From contig JAABRW010000021.1 in NCBI GenBank assembly GCA_011390695.1, positions 1-7,003 of the forward strand: a stretch of DNA of 7,003 nt, read 5' to 3'. Positions 1-6,493 of the stretch are shown here, one piece after another. A program made the translations under genes and the position numbers. The first letter of the stretch is position 1. Each line of letters opens with the position of its first letter. The DNA is from Desulfotignum sp. GTDB taxonomy: Bacteria > Desulfobacterota > Desulfobacteria > Desulfobacterales > Desulfobacteraceae. The notes beneath the pieces are model-generated. The model saw only the letters and a program-made list of their open reading frames with translations. It made no database searches and was not told where the DNA came from.

Positions 1-168
1 TTGGGCCCGGAAAAAGTGGATTTTGGCAACCGCCGCATCCGCCCGACACTGGATATTTACCATAAGCATGCCGGGTTTTCGATCGCTCTGTGCAGCACTC
101 TTTCCCAAGCCCCGCCCCTGGCAGCCTCCTGTGCCCGGTCCGAGATCTACGGGGGCTTGTTTCCATAA
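1..168 (+). CDS. Possible 3' end of an unidentified plus-strand gene (partial)
   Basis: The first plus-strand frame is open from the window edge to a TAA at 166-168, giving 55 residues. I do not recognise the product. The segment is mostly hydrophilic (it includes GNRRIRPTLDIYHKHAGFS) and ends in a small Ala/Pro/Cys-rich stretch, with no motif I can name. The main support is base composition by codon position: by hand count about 58, 53 and 67 percent GC at positions 1, 2 and 3, which resembles a real coding frame in GC-rich DNA. The frame is short and its start is outside the window. Two minus-strand frames are also open here, so this remains a weak call. If real, the gene ends about 250 bp upstream of lhgO in the same direction. 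Confidence 0.3.
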   Translation: MGPEKVDFGNRRIRPTLDIYHKHAGFSIALCSTLSQAPPLAASCARSEIYGGLFP

Positions 169-414
169 GAACAATATAGTGCGGCAACCCGCCCTCTGGT
201 TGAAAACCATCCCGGCATATTTTACCAGCGCCCCCTCCGGCTCTGACGGTCCGTTCGCAGGAGACTACCAGGGGCTCCCCATAGAAGCACACGGTACTAT
301 AGCAAAGATTAAGGCCCGACACATGCCTTGATTTTCTGACCTCCTGGTACTATCATGCCTGCATTTGAATAAATCCATTGGCCCGCATCCAGGAGATAGG
401 AAAAGAGTTATATA
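169..414. other. Region upstream of lhgO without a supported gene
   Basis: No frame here has convincing composition, a good ribosome binding site or a recognisable product. A plus-strand frame is open across it from the left edge to a TGA at 329-331 with only a TTG start, but its product is rich in Pro, Trp and His and it uses several ATA codons, so it looks non-coding. I see no strong intrinsic terminator for an upstream gene and no clear sigma-70 or sigma-54 promoter. A TATAAT at 411-416 overlaps the lhgO start codon and so cannot be that gene's -10 box. The lhgO promoter probably lies here but cannot be placed by eye. Confidence 0.5.
398..407 (+). promoter_or_regulatory. Ribosome binding site of lhgO
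   Basis: A purine-rich stretch, AGGAAAAGAG, ends 7 bases before the ATG at 415. A second, stronger AGGAG at 391-395 lies 19 bases ahead of the start, which is too far for ordinary use. The placement supports the ATG at 415, which also puts the FAD-binding strand at the expected distance from the N-terminus. Confidence 0.5.
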
Positions 415-1626
415 ATGGTTCCGCAGTATGACATCACAGTGATCGGCGGCGGCATTGTGGGGGTATCGACCGCGCTGGCGCTTAAAAAACGGTTTGCCGA
501 TGCCGCCATCCTGCTGCTGGAAAAAGAAAACCGGTTTGCAGTCCACCAGACCGGCCACAACTCCGGGGTAATCCATGCCGGTGTGTATTACCAGCCCGGC
601 AGTCTCAAGGCGGATTTCTGCCGCAGGGGATCCCGGGCCACCATTGATTTCTGCAGAGAACACAACCTTCCTTTCAGGCAATGCGGCAAGCTGCTGGTTG
701 CTGCCGGTGATGTGGAGGTTGAACGCATGCATGCCCTGGAACAGCGATGTATTGAAAACAAAATCCAGGTGTACCGGATCGACCGGCAGGAACTGGGCCG
801 TCTGGAGCCCCGTATCCAGGGGCTTGGGGCACTTTTGGTGCCGGCCACCGCTATCTGTGACTTTGTGAAAATTACACAGAAAATGGCATCTTTGTTCCAG
901 GCCCTGGGGGGTGAGATCCAGACCGGACAGGCGGTGGTCAATGTCAAAGAATCTTCCGACCAGGTGGTTCTGCACACGAAAGGCAGCGCTTTTGCCACCA
1001 GGTATGTGATCGCCTGCGGCGGTCTTATGGCCGACCGTCTGGCAAAGATGATGCACATTTCCGTTGATTTTGCCATCATCCCTTTCCGGGGGGAATATTT
1101 TCAGCTTCCCAAAGGGTGCTCACACCTTGTTTCCCATCTCATCTATCCCATCCCTGACCCGGATCTGCCCTTTCTCGGGGTGCACCTGACCCCCATGATT
1201 GACGGCAGCATCACTGTGGGGCCCAACGCGGTGCTGGGCTTCAAGCGGGAAGGATACGGCCCCGTGAACATGGATCTCACAGATATGGCAGACATGGTGA
1301 CATTTCCGGGTTTCTGGAAGGTAATGGCCGAAAATCTGGGGTCGGGCATCAGAGAACAGATGGATTCTGCCTGGAAACCGGGATATCTCAAGCGGGTCCG
1401 CAGATACTGCCCCTCTCTGACGCTGCAGGATCTTCTGCCCTGGCCTGCAGGCATCCGGGCCCAGGCTGTCATGAAAGACGGCAGCCTGGTGCATGATTTT
1501 TTATTCGCCCGGACCCGGCGGTCCCTGCATGTATGCAATGCCCCGTCTCCGGCTGCCACCTCCGCCATCCCCATCGGCCAGTACCTCCGGGACCAGGCCA
1601 TTGACCTGTTCGGACTGGGCCATTGA
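415..1626 (+). CDS. lhgO: L-2-hydroxyglutarate dehydrogenase/oxidase LhgO (FAD-dependent)
   Basis: This 403-residue protein belongs to the DAO/glycerol-3-phosphate dehydrogenase-like flavoprotein superfamily. The family oxidises L-2-hydroxyglutarate to 2-oxoglutarate with FAD and, in E. coli LhgO (YgaF), passes the electrons to the membrane quinone pool. Visible features are the N-terminal dinucleotide-binding strand with GGGIVG at 11-16, an acidic residue ending the second strand near 36, and the family signature TGHNSGVIHAGVYY at 46-59 followed by PGSLKA. Further family blocks are PFRGEY at 223-228, HLIYPIPDPDLPFLGVHLT at 241-259, TVGPNAVL at 267-274, GIRAQAV at 346-352 and NAPSPAATSA at 375-384. 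Length is close to the usual 400-420. There is no signal peptide or obvious membrane span. No glutarate hydroxylase (glaH) or gab gene is next to it in the window, so its pathway context is open: it may use 2-hydroxyglutarate as a substrate or repair it as a by-product. It converges on the signalling cluster, so co-transcription with it is excluded. Confidence 0.93.
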   Translation: MVPQYDITVIGGGIVGVSTALALKKRFADAAILLLEKENRFAVHQTGHNSGVIHAGVYYQPGSLKADFCRRGSRATIDFCREHNLPFRQCGKLLVAAGDVEVERMHALEQRCIENKIQVYRIDRQELGRLEPRIQGLGALLVPATAICDFVKITQKMASLFQALGGEIQTGQAVVNVKESSDQVVLHTKGSAFATRYVIACGGLMADRLAKMMHISVDFAIIPFRGEYFQLPKGCSHLVSHLIYPIPDPDLPFLGVHLTPMIDGSITVGPNAVLGFKREGYGPVNMDLTDMADMVTFPGFWKVMAENLGSGIREQMDSAWKPGYLKRVRRYCPSLTLQDLLPWPAGIRAQAVMKDGSLVHDFLFARTRRSLHVCNAPSPAATSAIPIGQYLRDQAIDLFGLGH

Positions 1627-1651
1627 TCTGCCTTTCCCGGCGATGCCATGG

Positions 1652-1682
1652 TCCGGGTTCCGGAGGGAGCCTAATCTTTTTT
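1652..1682 (+). terminator. Weak candidate terminator between convergent genes
   Basis: Downstream of the lhgO stop there is a small hairpin, TCCGG (1652-1656), loop GTT, CCGGA (1660-1664). A run of six T lies at 1677-1682, inside the last codons of the convergent regulator gene. The stem is only five pairs and the T run starts 12 bases after it, so this is a poor match to an intrinsic terminator. It is noted because the 44-bp gap between two convergent genes must hold or border the 3' end of the lhgO transcript. Confidence 0.22.
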
Positions 1683-3155
1683 GTTCAGTTTTTTCCAGCG
1701 GTATCGGAAGGTGTGGTGGTTCATGTGCAACAGCCGTGCTGCCTGGCTTTCATTGCCCCGGGCCCGGGCCAGGGCCTTTGCCATATAGGCATGTTCCATG
1801 TCTGACAAAATTTTCCCCAGAACCACGCCTTTATCAGGAATGGTCACCGTGTGTTCAGATGGTTCAGCGTATTCAGAGTGCCCGGGGTGTTCAGGGTGTT
1901 CAGAGTATCCAGATTTCTCAGCGTGCCCGGGGCGGTTTTCCAGGGTCCGGTGTGACAGATGGCCGGGGGCTTTTTTGCCGGCAGCGTCCGGCATCAGCCC
2001 CAGTTCCGGCGTATCCACAAGATCGTCCTTTGCCACCAGCACAGCCCGCTCCACAATATTTTTCAGTTCCCTGACATTGCCGGTAAAGGTGTGGGAGACC
2101 AGGCCCTGTCTGGCATCTTTTGTAAACCCTGTCAAAGATTTGCCGAATTTCTCATTGAACTGCTGCAGAAAATACTTGGCCAGGGGCAGGATATCATCAG
2201 GCCGTTCGTTCAGGGAAGGGATATTGGCCTTGACCACACAGAGCCGGAAATACAGATCCTTTCTGAACCTGCCGGCTGCCACCAGTTCATCCAGATTCTT
2301 GTTGGTGGCAGACACCACCCGGGTGGATACCCTGTAGGTGCGGGTCCCCCCTACTTTGTAAAATTCGCCGTTTTCCAGGAACCTGAGCAGTTTGGCCTGG
2401 CCGGCCGGGCTCAGGTCTGCCACCTCGTCCAGAAACAGGGTTCCCTGGTGGGCTTCTTCGATAAACCCTTTTTTGCCCTGGTGTCTGGCCCCGGAAAACG
2501 CACCGGCCTCGTATCCGAACAGCTCGGATTCCAGCAGGTCTTCGGGAAAGGCCGAACAGTTCACCGCCACAAACGGCCCCTGGAATACCGGGCTTCTGGC
2601 ATGGATGGCTTTGGCGATCAGCTCCTTGCCTGTGCCGGTTTCCCCCAGGATCATGATGGGGGTGTCCGGACTGCTGGATACCAGGTTGATAAAATCCATG
2701 ATATCCTCGATATTTTTGCTTTCCCCGATAAAGCAGGGCTCGTTTTCCCGGAGGAATTTTTCCTGGAGCAGCTGGACCTCCTTGACCAGGGCAATGGAGG
2801 CAACCGCCTTCTGTATGGTCAGTTCCAGCAGGTCCGGGTTGATGGGCTTGAGGATAAAATCGAATGCCCCCAGTTTCATGGACTGGATCACCATCTGGAT
2901 GTCTTCAAACGCCGTGATCATGATCACGGGCAGTCCGGGGTGCTGTGCCTTGACAAGCCCTAAGGCCTCGATGCCGCTCATGCCGGGCAGGCCGATATCC
3001 ATGAGCACCAGGTCCGGCACCTTGTCTGCCAGGGCTGCGGCAAAACTTTCCGCATCCTCGTAAAGGGCCAGGTCATAGGTGTCTGCCAGCACCAGATCCA
3101 GGCCGTCCCGGATGGTCTGTTCATCATCCACAATGGCAATGCTGTACCGGATCAC
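1671..3155 (-). CDS. Sigma-54-dependent response regulator, NtrC class (Rec-AAA+-Fis HTH)
   Basis: This 494-residue protein is a transcription activator that, once phosphorylated, should remodel sigma-54 RNA polymerase by ATP hydrolysis. Receiver domain, about 1-120: acidic pair D10/D11, phospho-acceptor D53 in LVLMDIGLPGMSG, T81 and K103. AAA+ domain, about 140-380: Walker A GETGTGKE at 171-178, the sigma-54-contacting loop at 218-223, Walker B TLFLDEV at 239-245, and the arginine-finger region GRFRKDLYFRL at 295-305. C-terminal Fis-type helix-turn-helix: about 453-490. Two signatures deviate: the contact loop reads GAFSGA instead of GAFTGA, and the usual WPGNVREL reads FTGNVREL at 357-364. 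The linker at 409-435 is a histidine-rich tripeptide repeat. The start is GTG, overlapping the kinase stop as GTGA, with AGAAGG 9 bases upstream. It is the cognate partner of that kinase. Family members (AtoC, ZraR, NtrC) cannot be told apart here, so no symbol is given. Confidence 0.95.
   Translation of the reverse strand: MIRYSIAIVDDEQTIRDGLDLVLADTYDLALYEDAESFAAALADKVPDLVLMDIGLPGMSGIEALGLVKAQHPGLPVIMITAFEDIQMVIQSMKLGAFDFILKPINPDLLELTIQKAVASIALVKEVQLLQEKFLRENEPCFIGESKNIEDIMDFINLVSSSPDTPIMILGETGTGKELIAKAIHARSPVFQGPFVAVNCSAFPEDLLESELFGYEAGAFSGARHQGKKGFIEEAHQGTLFLDEVADLSPAGQAKLLRFLENGEFYKVGGTRTYRVSTRVVSATNKNLDELVAAGRFRKDLYFRLCVVKANIPSLNERPDDILPLAKYFLQQFNEKFGKSLTGFTKDARQGLVSHTFTGNVRELKNIVERAVLVAKDDLVDTPELGLMPDAAGKKAPGHLSHRTLENRPGHAEKSGYSEHPEHPGHSEYAEPSEHTVTIPDKGVVLGKILSDMEHAYMAKALARARGNESQAARLLHMNHHTFRYRWKKLNKKD
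1851..1931. repeat. Nine tandem 9-bp units coding a His-rich tripeptide repeat
   Basis: On the plus strand the array reads as nine consecutive 9-mers close to GTGTTCAGA. That exact unit occurs at positions 1 and 6. GTGCCCGGG occurs at positions 4 and 9, and the other units differ by one to four bases. Read on the coding (minus) strand they give nine tripeptides of the form [P/S/A]-[E/G]-[H/Y/K/P]: PGH, AEK, SGY, SEH, PEH, PGH, SEY, AEP, SEH, which are residues 409-435 of the response regulator. Because the unit is a multiple of three, gain or loss of copies keeps the frame. It lies in the linker between the AAA+ domain and the DNA-binding domain, where length change is tolerated. Confidence 0.85.
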
Positions 3156-4816
3156 TCCCTGCTGCCTTCTCTGGTTTCCCTGCTGCTGTTTCCGGTTTTC
3201 AAAGGCAGTTCAATGGTGAACCGGGTGCCTTTGTTTTCAGCGGAAGTAAGCTTGAGCACCCCGCCGTGGTCCAGGATGATCCGGTGGCAGATGCTCAACC
3301 CGATGCCCGATGAATTGGATTTTGTGGTATAAAATGGATCAAACACCTTGCCCTGCCGGGATATGGGGATTCCCGGGCCTGTGTCATTGAGCTGAATAAT
3401 AACATGGTCGGCAGTGCTGGTGGTGGACAGTTCAATCTGCTTTTCCCCGGAAAAATTTTTCATGGCCTCGGCTGCATTGGTGATCAGGTTGAGGATCACC
3501 TGTTCTATGAGGTGGGGCTCCACAAAACACTCCGGGATATCCGGATCCAGGTTTTTGACAAACCGTATCCCGCTTTTGCGCAGCGTCACGGCAGTGAGTT
3601 TGGTGACCTCATCGATATAGGTGTTGAGATTGGCAAACACAAACCTGGGCTGGCCCGGTTTGGAAAAATCCATGACCCGCTTGATAATGGATTCAATCTT
3701 GTCCGAAGCCAGTTCAATCTTGTCGATGATGGACACCACCTTTGTGATGTCCCCCATCTCATTGTAAATTTTTTTCAGGGCTTTGAGATAAATGTATATC
3801 CCGGACAAGGGGTTGCGGATTTCATGGGCAATGCCTGCGGTGACCCGTCCCAGGGAAGTCATCTTGTCCTGGATGCGCAAAAAATGCTCCACCTCCTTGG
3901 AATCGGTGATATCCATGATGTTTGTGAGCACAGACTGCACCCCCAGGTAATCGATCATGGTAGCGGAAATCAAGGCCCATCTCACTTCAGAGGCTGCCTG
4001 GCCCGTTCCTTTGGGGTAATACCTGAAATCTTCTTCCATGCGCTGGACCTGTCCTGCCAGAAGATCCCGGTATTTCCGGCTGATCCGCTCCCTGTCACCG
4101 GCATAGACATGGGAGAACTGCGGCGGATTGAACACATGGGTCATCAAAGAATGCACCTTGCGCTGGCCGGGTTTCTGATAGACGATCTCGTGGTTCTGGA
4201 TAATGGAAATATAGTTGAGAGAATTTTCAATCAATGTTTTGAACCGGGCCCGGCTTTTTTTGGTGGCCAGTTCCGCTTTTTTCTGTTTTTCTTCCAGATC
4301 CAGGCGGTACAGGGCTGCGGCAATGTCATCCGCCATCTCCTTGACAATGTGCTTTTCGGTCTGGTCAGCTGCCAGATGCCCGGGAATGGACAACACCATG
4401 AACCCGAAACTGCGCTGCTCATGGACAAGGCCTGCGGCCAGCCCGCCGCGGTCTGCATACCCCCGGGCAAGCAGACACCGGGCACATTCTTTTACCGGAT
4501 CCAGGACGGCAAACACCTGATCCGATGCCAGGGCTTTTTTGATACACCGGGTAAATTCCTGGTCCAGGATCTGGCTGCGCACCTTTTCAAACCGGTCGGT
4601 GAACCCGGAATCCGCCACCAGGAAAACCCTGCCCTCCTGGTCCATAAGGCCGATCCAGGCGTTGTAATATCCGCGCTTGCCCACCAGGATATCACAGATT
4701 CCCTGGACCAGTCTGCCTTTGTCTCCCTCGCTGATGAGCAGCCGGCCCACATCCCGGATGGTGGTGAGTACCAGGTTCAGCCGTTCGCTTTTTTCCAGTC
4801 TGGCATCTTTGTGCAC
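3152..4816 (-). CDS. Soluble sensor histidine kinase (GAF-PAS-HisKA-HATPase)
   Basis: This 554-residue kinase has no transmembrane segment or signal peptide, so it should sense a cytoplasmic signal. A GAF-like domain spans about 12-172 and contains C91 and a CxxC pair, C111 and C114. A short charged helix (173-188) leads to a PAS domain at about 188-308, ending in the PAC-like VLTNIMDITDSKE. The dimerisation/phosphotransfer helix carries HEIRNPL, with phospho-acceptor H331. The ATPase domain shows the N box NLITNAAEAM (443-452), G1 DTGPGIP (478-484), F box VFDPFYTTK (491-499) and G2 SSGIGLSI (502-509). This order of boxes is typical of AtoS/ZraS/NtrB-like kinases that pair with NtrC-class regulators. 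The start is GTG at 4814-4816: an in-frame TGA lies 24 bases upstream with no other start between, and a weak GCGGGG lies 6 bases before it. Its stop overlaps the next gene's start by four bases, implying translational coupling with that regulator. Confidence 0.95.
   Translation of the reverse strand: MHKDARLEKSERLNLVLTTIRDVGRLLISEGDKGRLVQGICDILVGKRGYYNAWIGLMDQEGRVFLVADSGFTDRFEKVRSQILDQEFTRCIKKALASDQVFAVLDPVKECARCLLARGYADRGGLAAGLVHEQRSFGFMVLSIPGHLAADQTEKHIVKEMADDIAAALYRLDLEEKQKKAELATKKSRARFKTLIENSLNYISIIQNHEIVYQKPGQRKVHSLMTHVFNPPQFSHVYAGDRERISRKYRDLLAGQVQRMEEDFRYYPKGTGQAASEVRWALISATMIDYLGVQSVLTNIMDITDSKEVEHFLRIQDKMTSLGRVTAGIAHEIRNPLSGIYIYLKALKKIYNEMGDITKVVSIIDKIELASDKIESIIKRVMDFSKPGQPRFVFANLNTYIDEVTKLTAVTLRKSGIRFVKNLDPDIPECFVEPHLIEQVILNLITNAAEAMKNFSGEKQIELSTTSTADHVIIQLNDTGPGIPISRQGKVFDPFYTTKSNSSGIGLSICHRIILDHGGVLKLTSAENKGTRFTIELPLKTGNSSRETREGSRE
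3165..3170 (-). promoter_or_regulatory. Ribosome binding site deciding the GTG start of the regulator
   Basis: AGAAGG on the minus strand lies inside the end of the kinase gene, 9 bases before the GTG at 3153-3155. The spacing supports this start, which also places the receiver acidic pair at residues 10 and 11 as expected for the family. Confidence 0.45.
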
Positions 4817-4912
4817 GCAAGACCCCGCTTTAGAAAATCAATTTCCCTTTGTTCATGCCATGCATATGATTTTTTGGTCCAAATGACAAGGAAAAAAGCC
4901 GGACCCTGTATC

Positions 4913-6442
4913 TTATATCTTGTACTGGGATCTGGGCAGACTCACTGTGAAATGGCTGCCCTGACCTTCCTGTGAAACCACCTGGATTGTGCCGTGATGG
5001 GATTCCACAATACTTTTTACAATGGCAAGCCCCAGGCCGGTACCATTGATATACCGGGTTTTTTCATTCTTGACCCGGAAAAACCGGTCAAATATCTGGG
5101 CCCTGTATTCTTCTGGTATGCCAAGCCCTGTATCTGCCACATGGATATTGACAAAATCATCATCTTTGCCGCACCATACTGTTATCTTCCCATTGGAAGG
5201 GGTATACCGGATGGCATTGGAAATCAGGTTGGCCAGCACCTCTTCGATATTGGTGCGGTTGCCCATGACAAACATGTCATCCGGGCAGGTTTTTTTGGTG
5301 AGATGGATGGATTTGGCATCAGCCTGTCCCCGGTAAAACTGCACCTGTTCTGCAATCAGGCGGGACAAATTGAGTTCTTCCCGCTCCTGGTTGATGAGTC
5401 CGGATTCGATTTTGGACAGATCCAGCAGCTCTGCTGCCAGGTCTGAAAGGGAGGTGATTTTGTCCGCACTCCTGGACAGGATCTGGGTCTGCTTTTCGGT
5501 CAAATCCCCTGCCAGGCCGTCCAGGACCACTTTGAGCTGCATGAGAATGGAATTCAAGGGACTTTTGATTTCATGGGCCACCATGGACACAAAATCTGAT
5601 TTCAGCTGGTCCATTTTTTTCAAGGCGGTGATATCATGGAATACCGTCACCGCCCCCAGATTCCGGTTGAGCCGGTCCCGGAAAGGGATGCACCGGATAC
5701 CGATGACCCGCTCTTCCCGGTCCCCTTCAGCAGCCAGGGTGAGTTCATCCGTGATTTCAGCAAACTGGTCACCAGGCTGTGCAATGGCCTGGTCGATCAT
5801 TTCCAGAACCCGCCGGTCTTCCACAACATCCCTGACATCCTGGCCGATGGCGGACCGTTTGTCAGATCCGATCATTTTTAAAAAAGCCGGATTGGCCAGA
5901 ACAATGCGTTTCTGGTGATCTGTTGTCAACACCCCTTCTCTCAGGGTATTCACCATGACCCGCATGCGTGATTTCTCACTGGAGATGTCCTGAAGGGTGC
6001 GGATAAACTCAATGGCTTTGGATATCACCAGCCGCAGTTCCTGGGGGGAAAAGGGTTTGGATAAAAAATCAAACGCCCCTTTTTTCATGGTTTCAATGGA
6101 ATGCTCCAGGGTGGCATATCCGGTGATCACAATAATCACGGTATCCGGGTGCCGGGCCTTGATCCCGGTCAGCACATCCATGCCGGACATCCCCGGCATC
6201 ATCAGATCCAGCAGAACGATATCAAAATGGGCCTCATCGATCATCTTCAGGCCCTTTATCCCGTTGTCCGCCATGGCCACATCACAGCCCTCCCGGCTGA
6301 GCAGGCGCTGGCAGGCTTTCCGGATCCGTTCTTCATCATCCACCACCAGGACCCTGGGTGTAAAAAAGATATCCTGATCATTGGGCTCCGGGGAGGAACC
6401 TTTGGCTGTGTTTTTTTCATCACTGGTTGGTAATTCAGACAT
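4913..6442 (-). CDS. Histidine kinase with N-terminal receiver (Rec-PAS-HisKA-HATPase)
   Basis: This 509-residue protein joins a receiver to a kinase in the order opposite to classical hybrid kinases. After a polar 28-residue leader, the receiver (about 30-145) has the acidic pair D35/D36, phospho-acceptor D79 in IVLLDLMMPGMSG, T107 and K129. A PAS domain follows at about 157-275. HisKA carries HEIKSPL with H290. The ATPase domain has the N box around N405 and N409, G1 DTGLGIP (437-443), F box FDRFFR (451-456) and G2 NGTGLGLAI (466-474). All catalytic residues I checked are present, so both phospho-acceptance and kinase activity are plausible. There is no membrane segment. The ATG start has AGGAAA 9 bases upstream. 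It follows the partial kinase gene by 51 bp and precedes the GAF-PAS kinase by 96 bp. The receiver may be phosphorylated by a neighbouring kinase and gate this protein's own kinase; that role is inferred. Confidence 0.95.
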   Translation of the reverse strand: MSELPTSDEKNTAKGSSPEPNDQDIFFTPRVLVVDDEERIRKACQRLLSREGCDVAMADNGIKGLKMIDEAHFDIVLLDLMMPGMSGMDVLTGIKARHPDTVIIVITGYATLEHSIETMKKGAFDFLSKPFSPQELRLVISKAIEFIRTLQDISSEKSRMRVMVNTLREGVLTTDHQKRIVLANPAFLKMIGSDKRSAIGQDVRDVVEDRRVLEMIDQAIAQPGDQFAEITDELTLAAEGDREERVIGIRCIPFRDRLNRNLGAVTVFHDITALKKMDQLKSDFVSMVAHEIKSPLNSILMQLKVVLDGLAGDLTEKQTQILSRSADKITSLSDLAAELLDLSKIESGLINQEREELNLSRLIAEQVQFYRGQADAKSIHLTKKTCPDDMFVMGNRTNIEEVLANLISNAIRYTPSNGKITVWCGKDDDFVNIHVADTGLGIPEEYRAQIFDRFFRVKNEKTRYINGTGLGLAIVKSIVESHHGTIQVVSQEGQGSHFTVSLPRSQYKI

Positions 6443-6451
6443 ATCAGCAAG

Positions 6452-6457
6452 TTTCCT
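6452..6457 (-). promoter_or_regulatory. Ribosome binding site of the receiver-kinase gene
   Basis: AGGAAA on the minus strand lies 9 bases before the ATG at 6440-6442. It supports that start, which leaves a 28-residue polar leader before the first receiver strand. Confidence 0.5.
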
Positions 6458-6470
6458 GTTATCATGTAAA

Positions 6471-6484
6471 ACCCGTTACCGGGT
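6471..6484. other. Small intergenic hairpin between two kinase genes
   Basis: A perfect 5-bp inverted repeat with a 4-base loop (ACCCG, TTAC, CGGGT) sits in the 51-bp gap between the partial kinase gene and the receiver-kinase gene. On the minus strand (direction of the operon) the stem is followed directly by only a few T. On the plus strand it is followed after a GTTG by seven T, so it looks more like a stop for antisense transcription than for the operon. The stem is short and it may have no function, or it may act as a weak attenuator or processing site. Confidence 0.25.
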
Positions 6485-6493
6485 GTTGTTTTT

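Noticed and set aside
23..331. A 102-codon plus-strand frame ahead of lhgO
   Set aside because: It needs a TTG start without a ribosome binding site, uses rare codons such as ATA, and gives a Pro/Trp/His-rich product with no recognisable feature.
293..354. Direct repeat GGTACTAT (near 293-300 and 346-353) upstream of lhgO
   Set aside because: An eight-base repeat without symmetry or a nearby promoter is easily a chance event; there is not enough to call an operator.
265..1056. A 263-codon minus-strand open frame opposite lhgO
   Set aside because: It is antisense to the most conserved part of lhgO, and its product has no family resemblance.
1959..2963. A 334-codon plus-strand open frame opposite the response regulator gene
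   Set aside because: It is antisense to well-conserved Rec and AAA+ sequence and its His/Gln/Phe-rich product looks like a reverse reading of a real gene.
4839..4871. Tiny minus-strand reading frame (about 11 codons) in the gap before the GAF-PAS kinase gene
   Set aside because: It has no ribosome binding site and no sign of a leader-peptide function such as a run of one regulatory codon.
4862..4890. Possible minus-strand sigma-70 promoter (TTGTCA, 17 bases, TATGCA) before the GAF-PAS kinase gene
   Set aside because: The -10 match is only three of six bases. In an AT-rich 96-bp gap such a match is expected by chance, so it is too weak to annotate.
3404..4975. A 523-codon plus-strand open frame opposite the GAF-PAS kinase gene
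   Set aside because: It lies wholly antisense to a gene with every kinase motif intact, its product matches no family I know, and long antisense frames are expected opposite GC-biased genes. It has no credible start signal.
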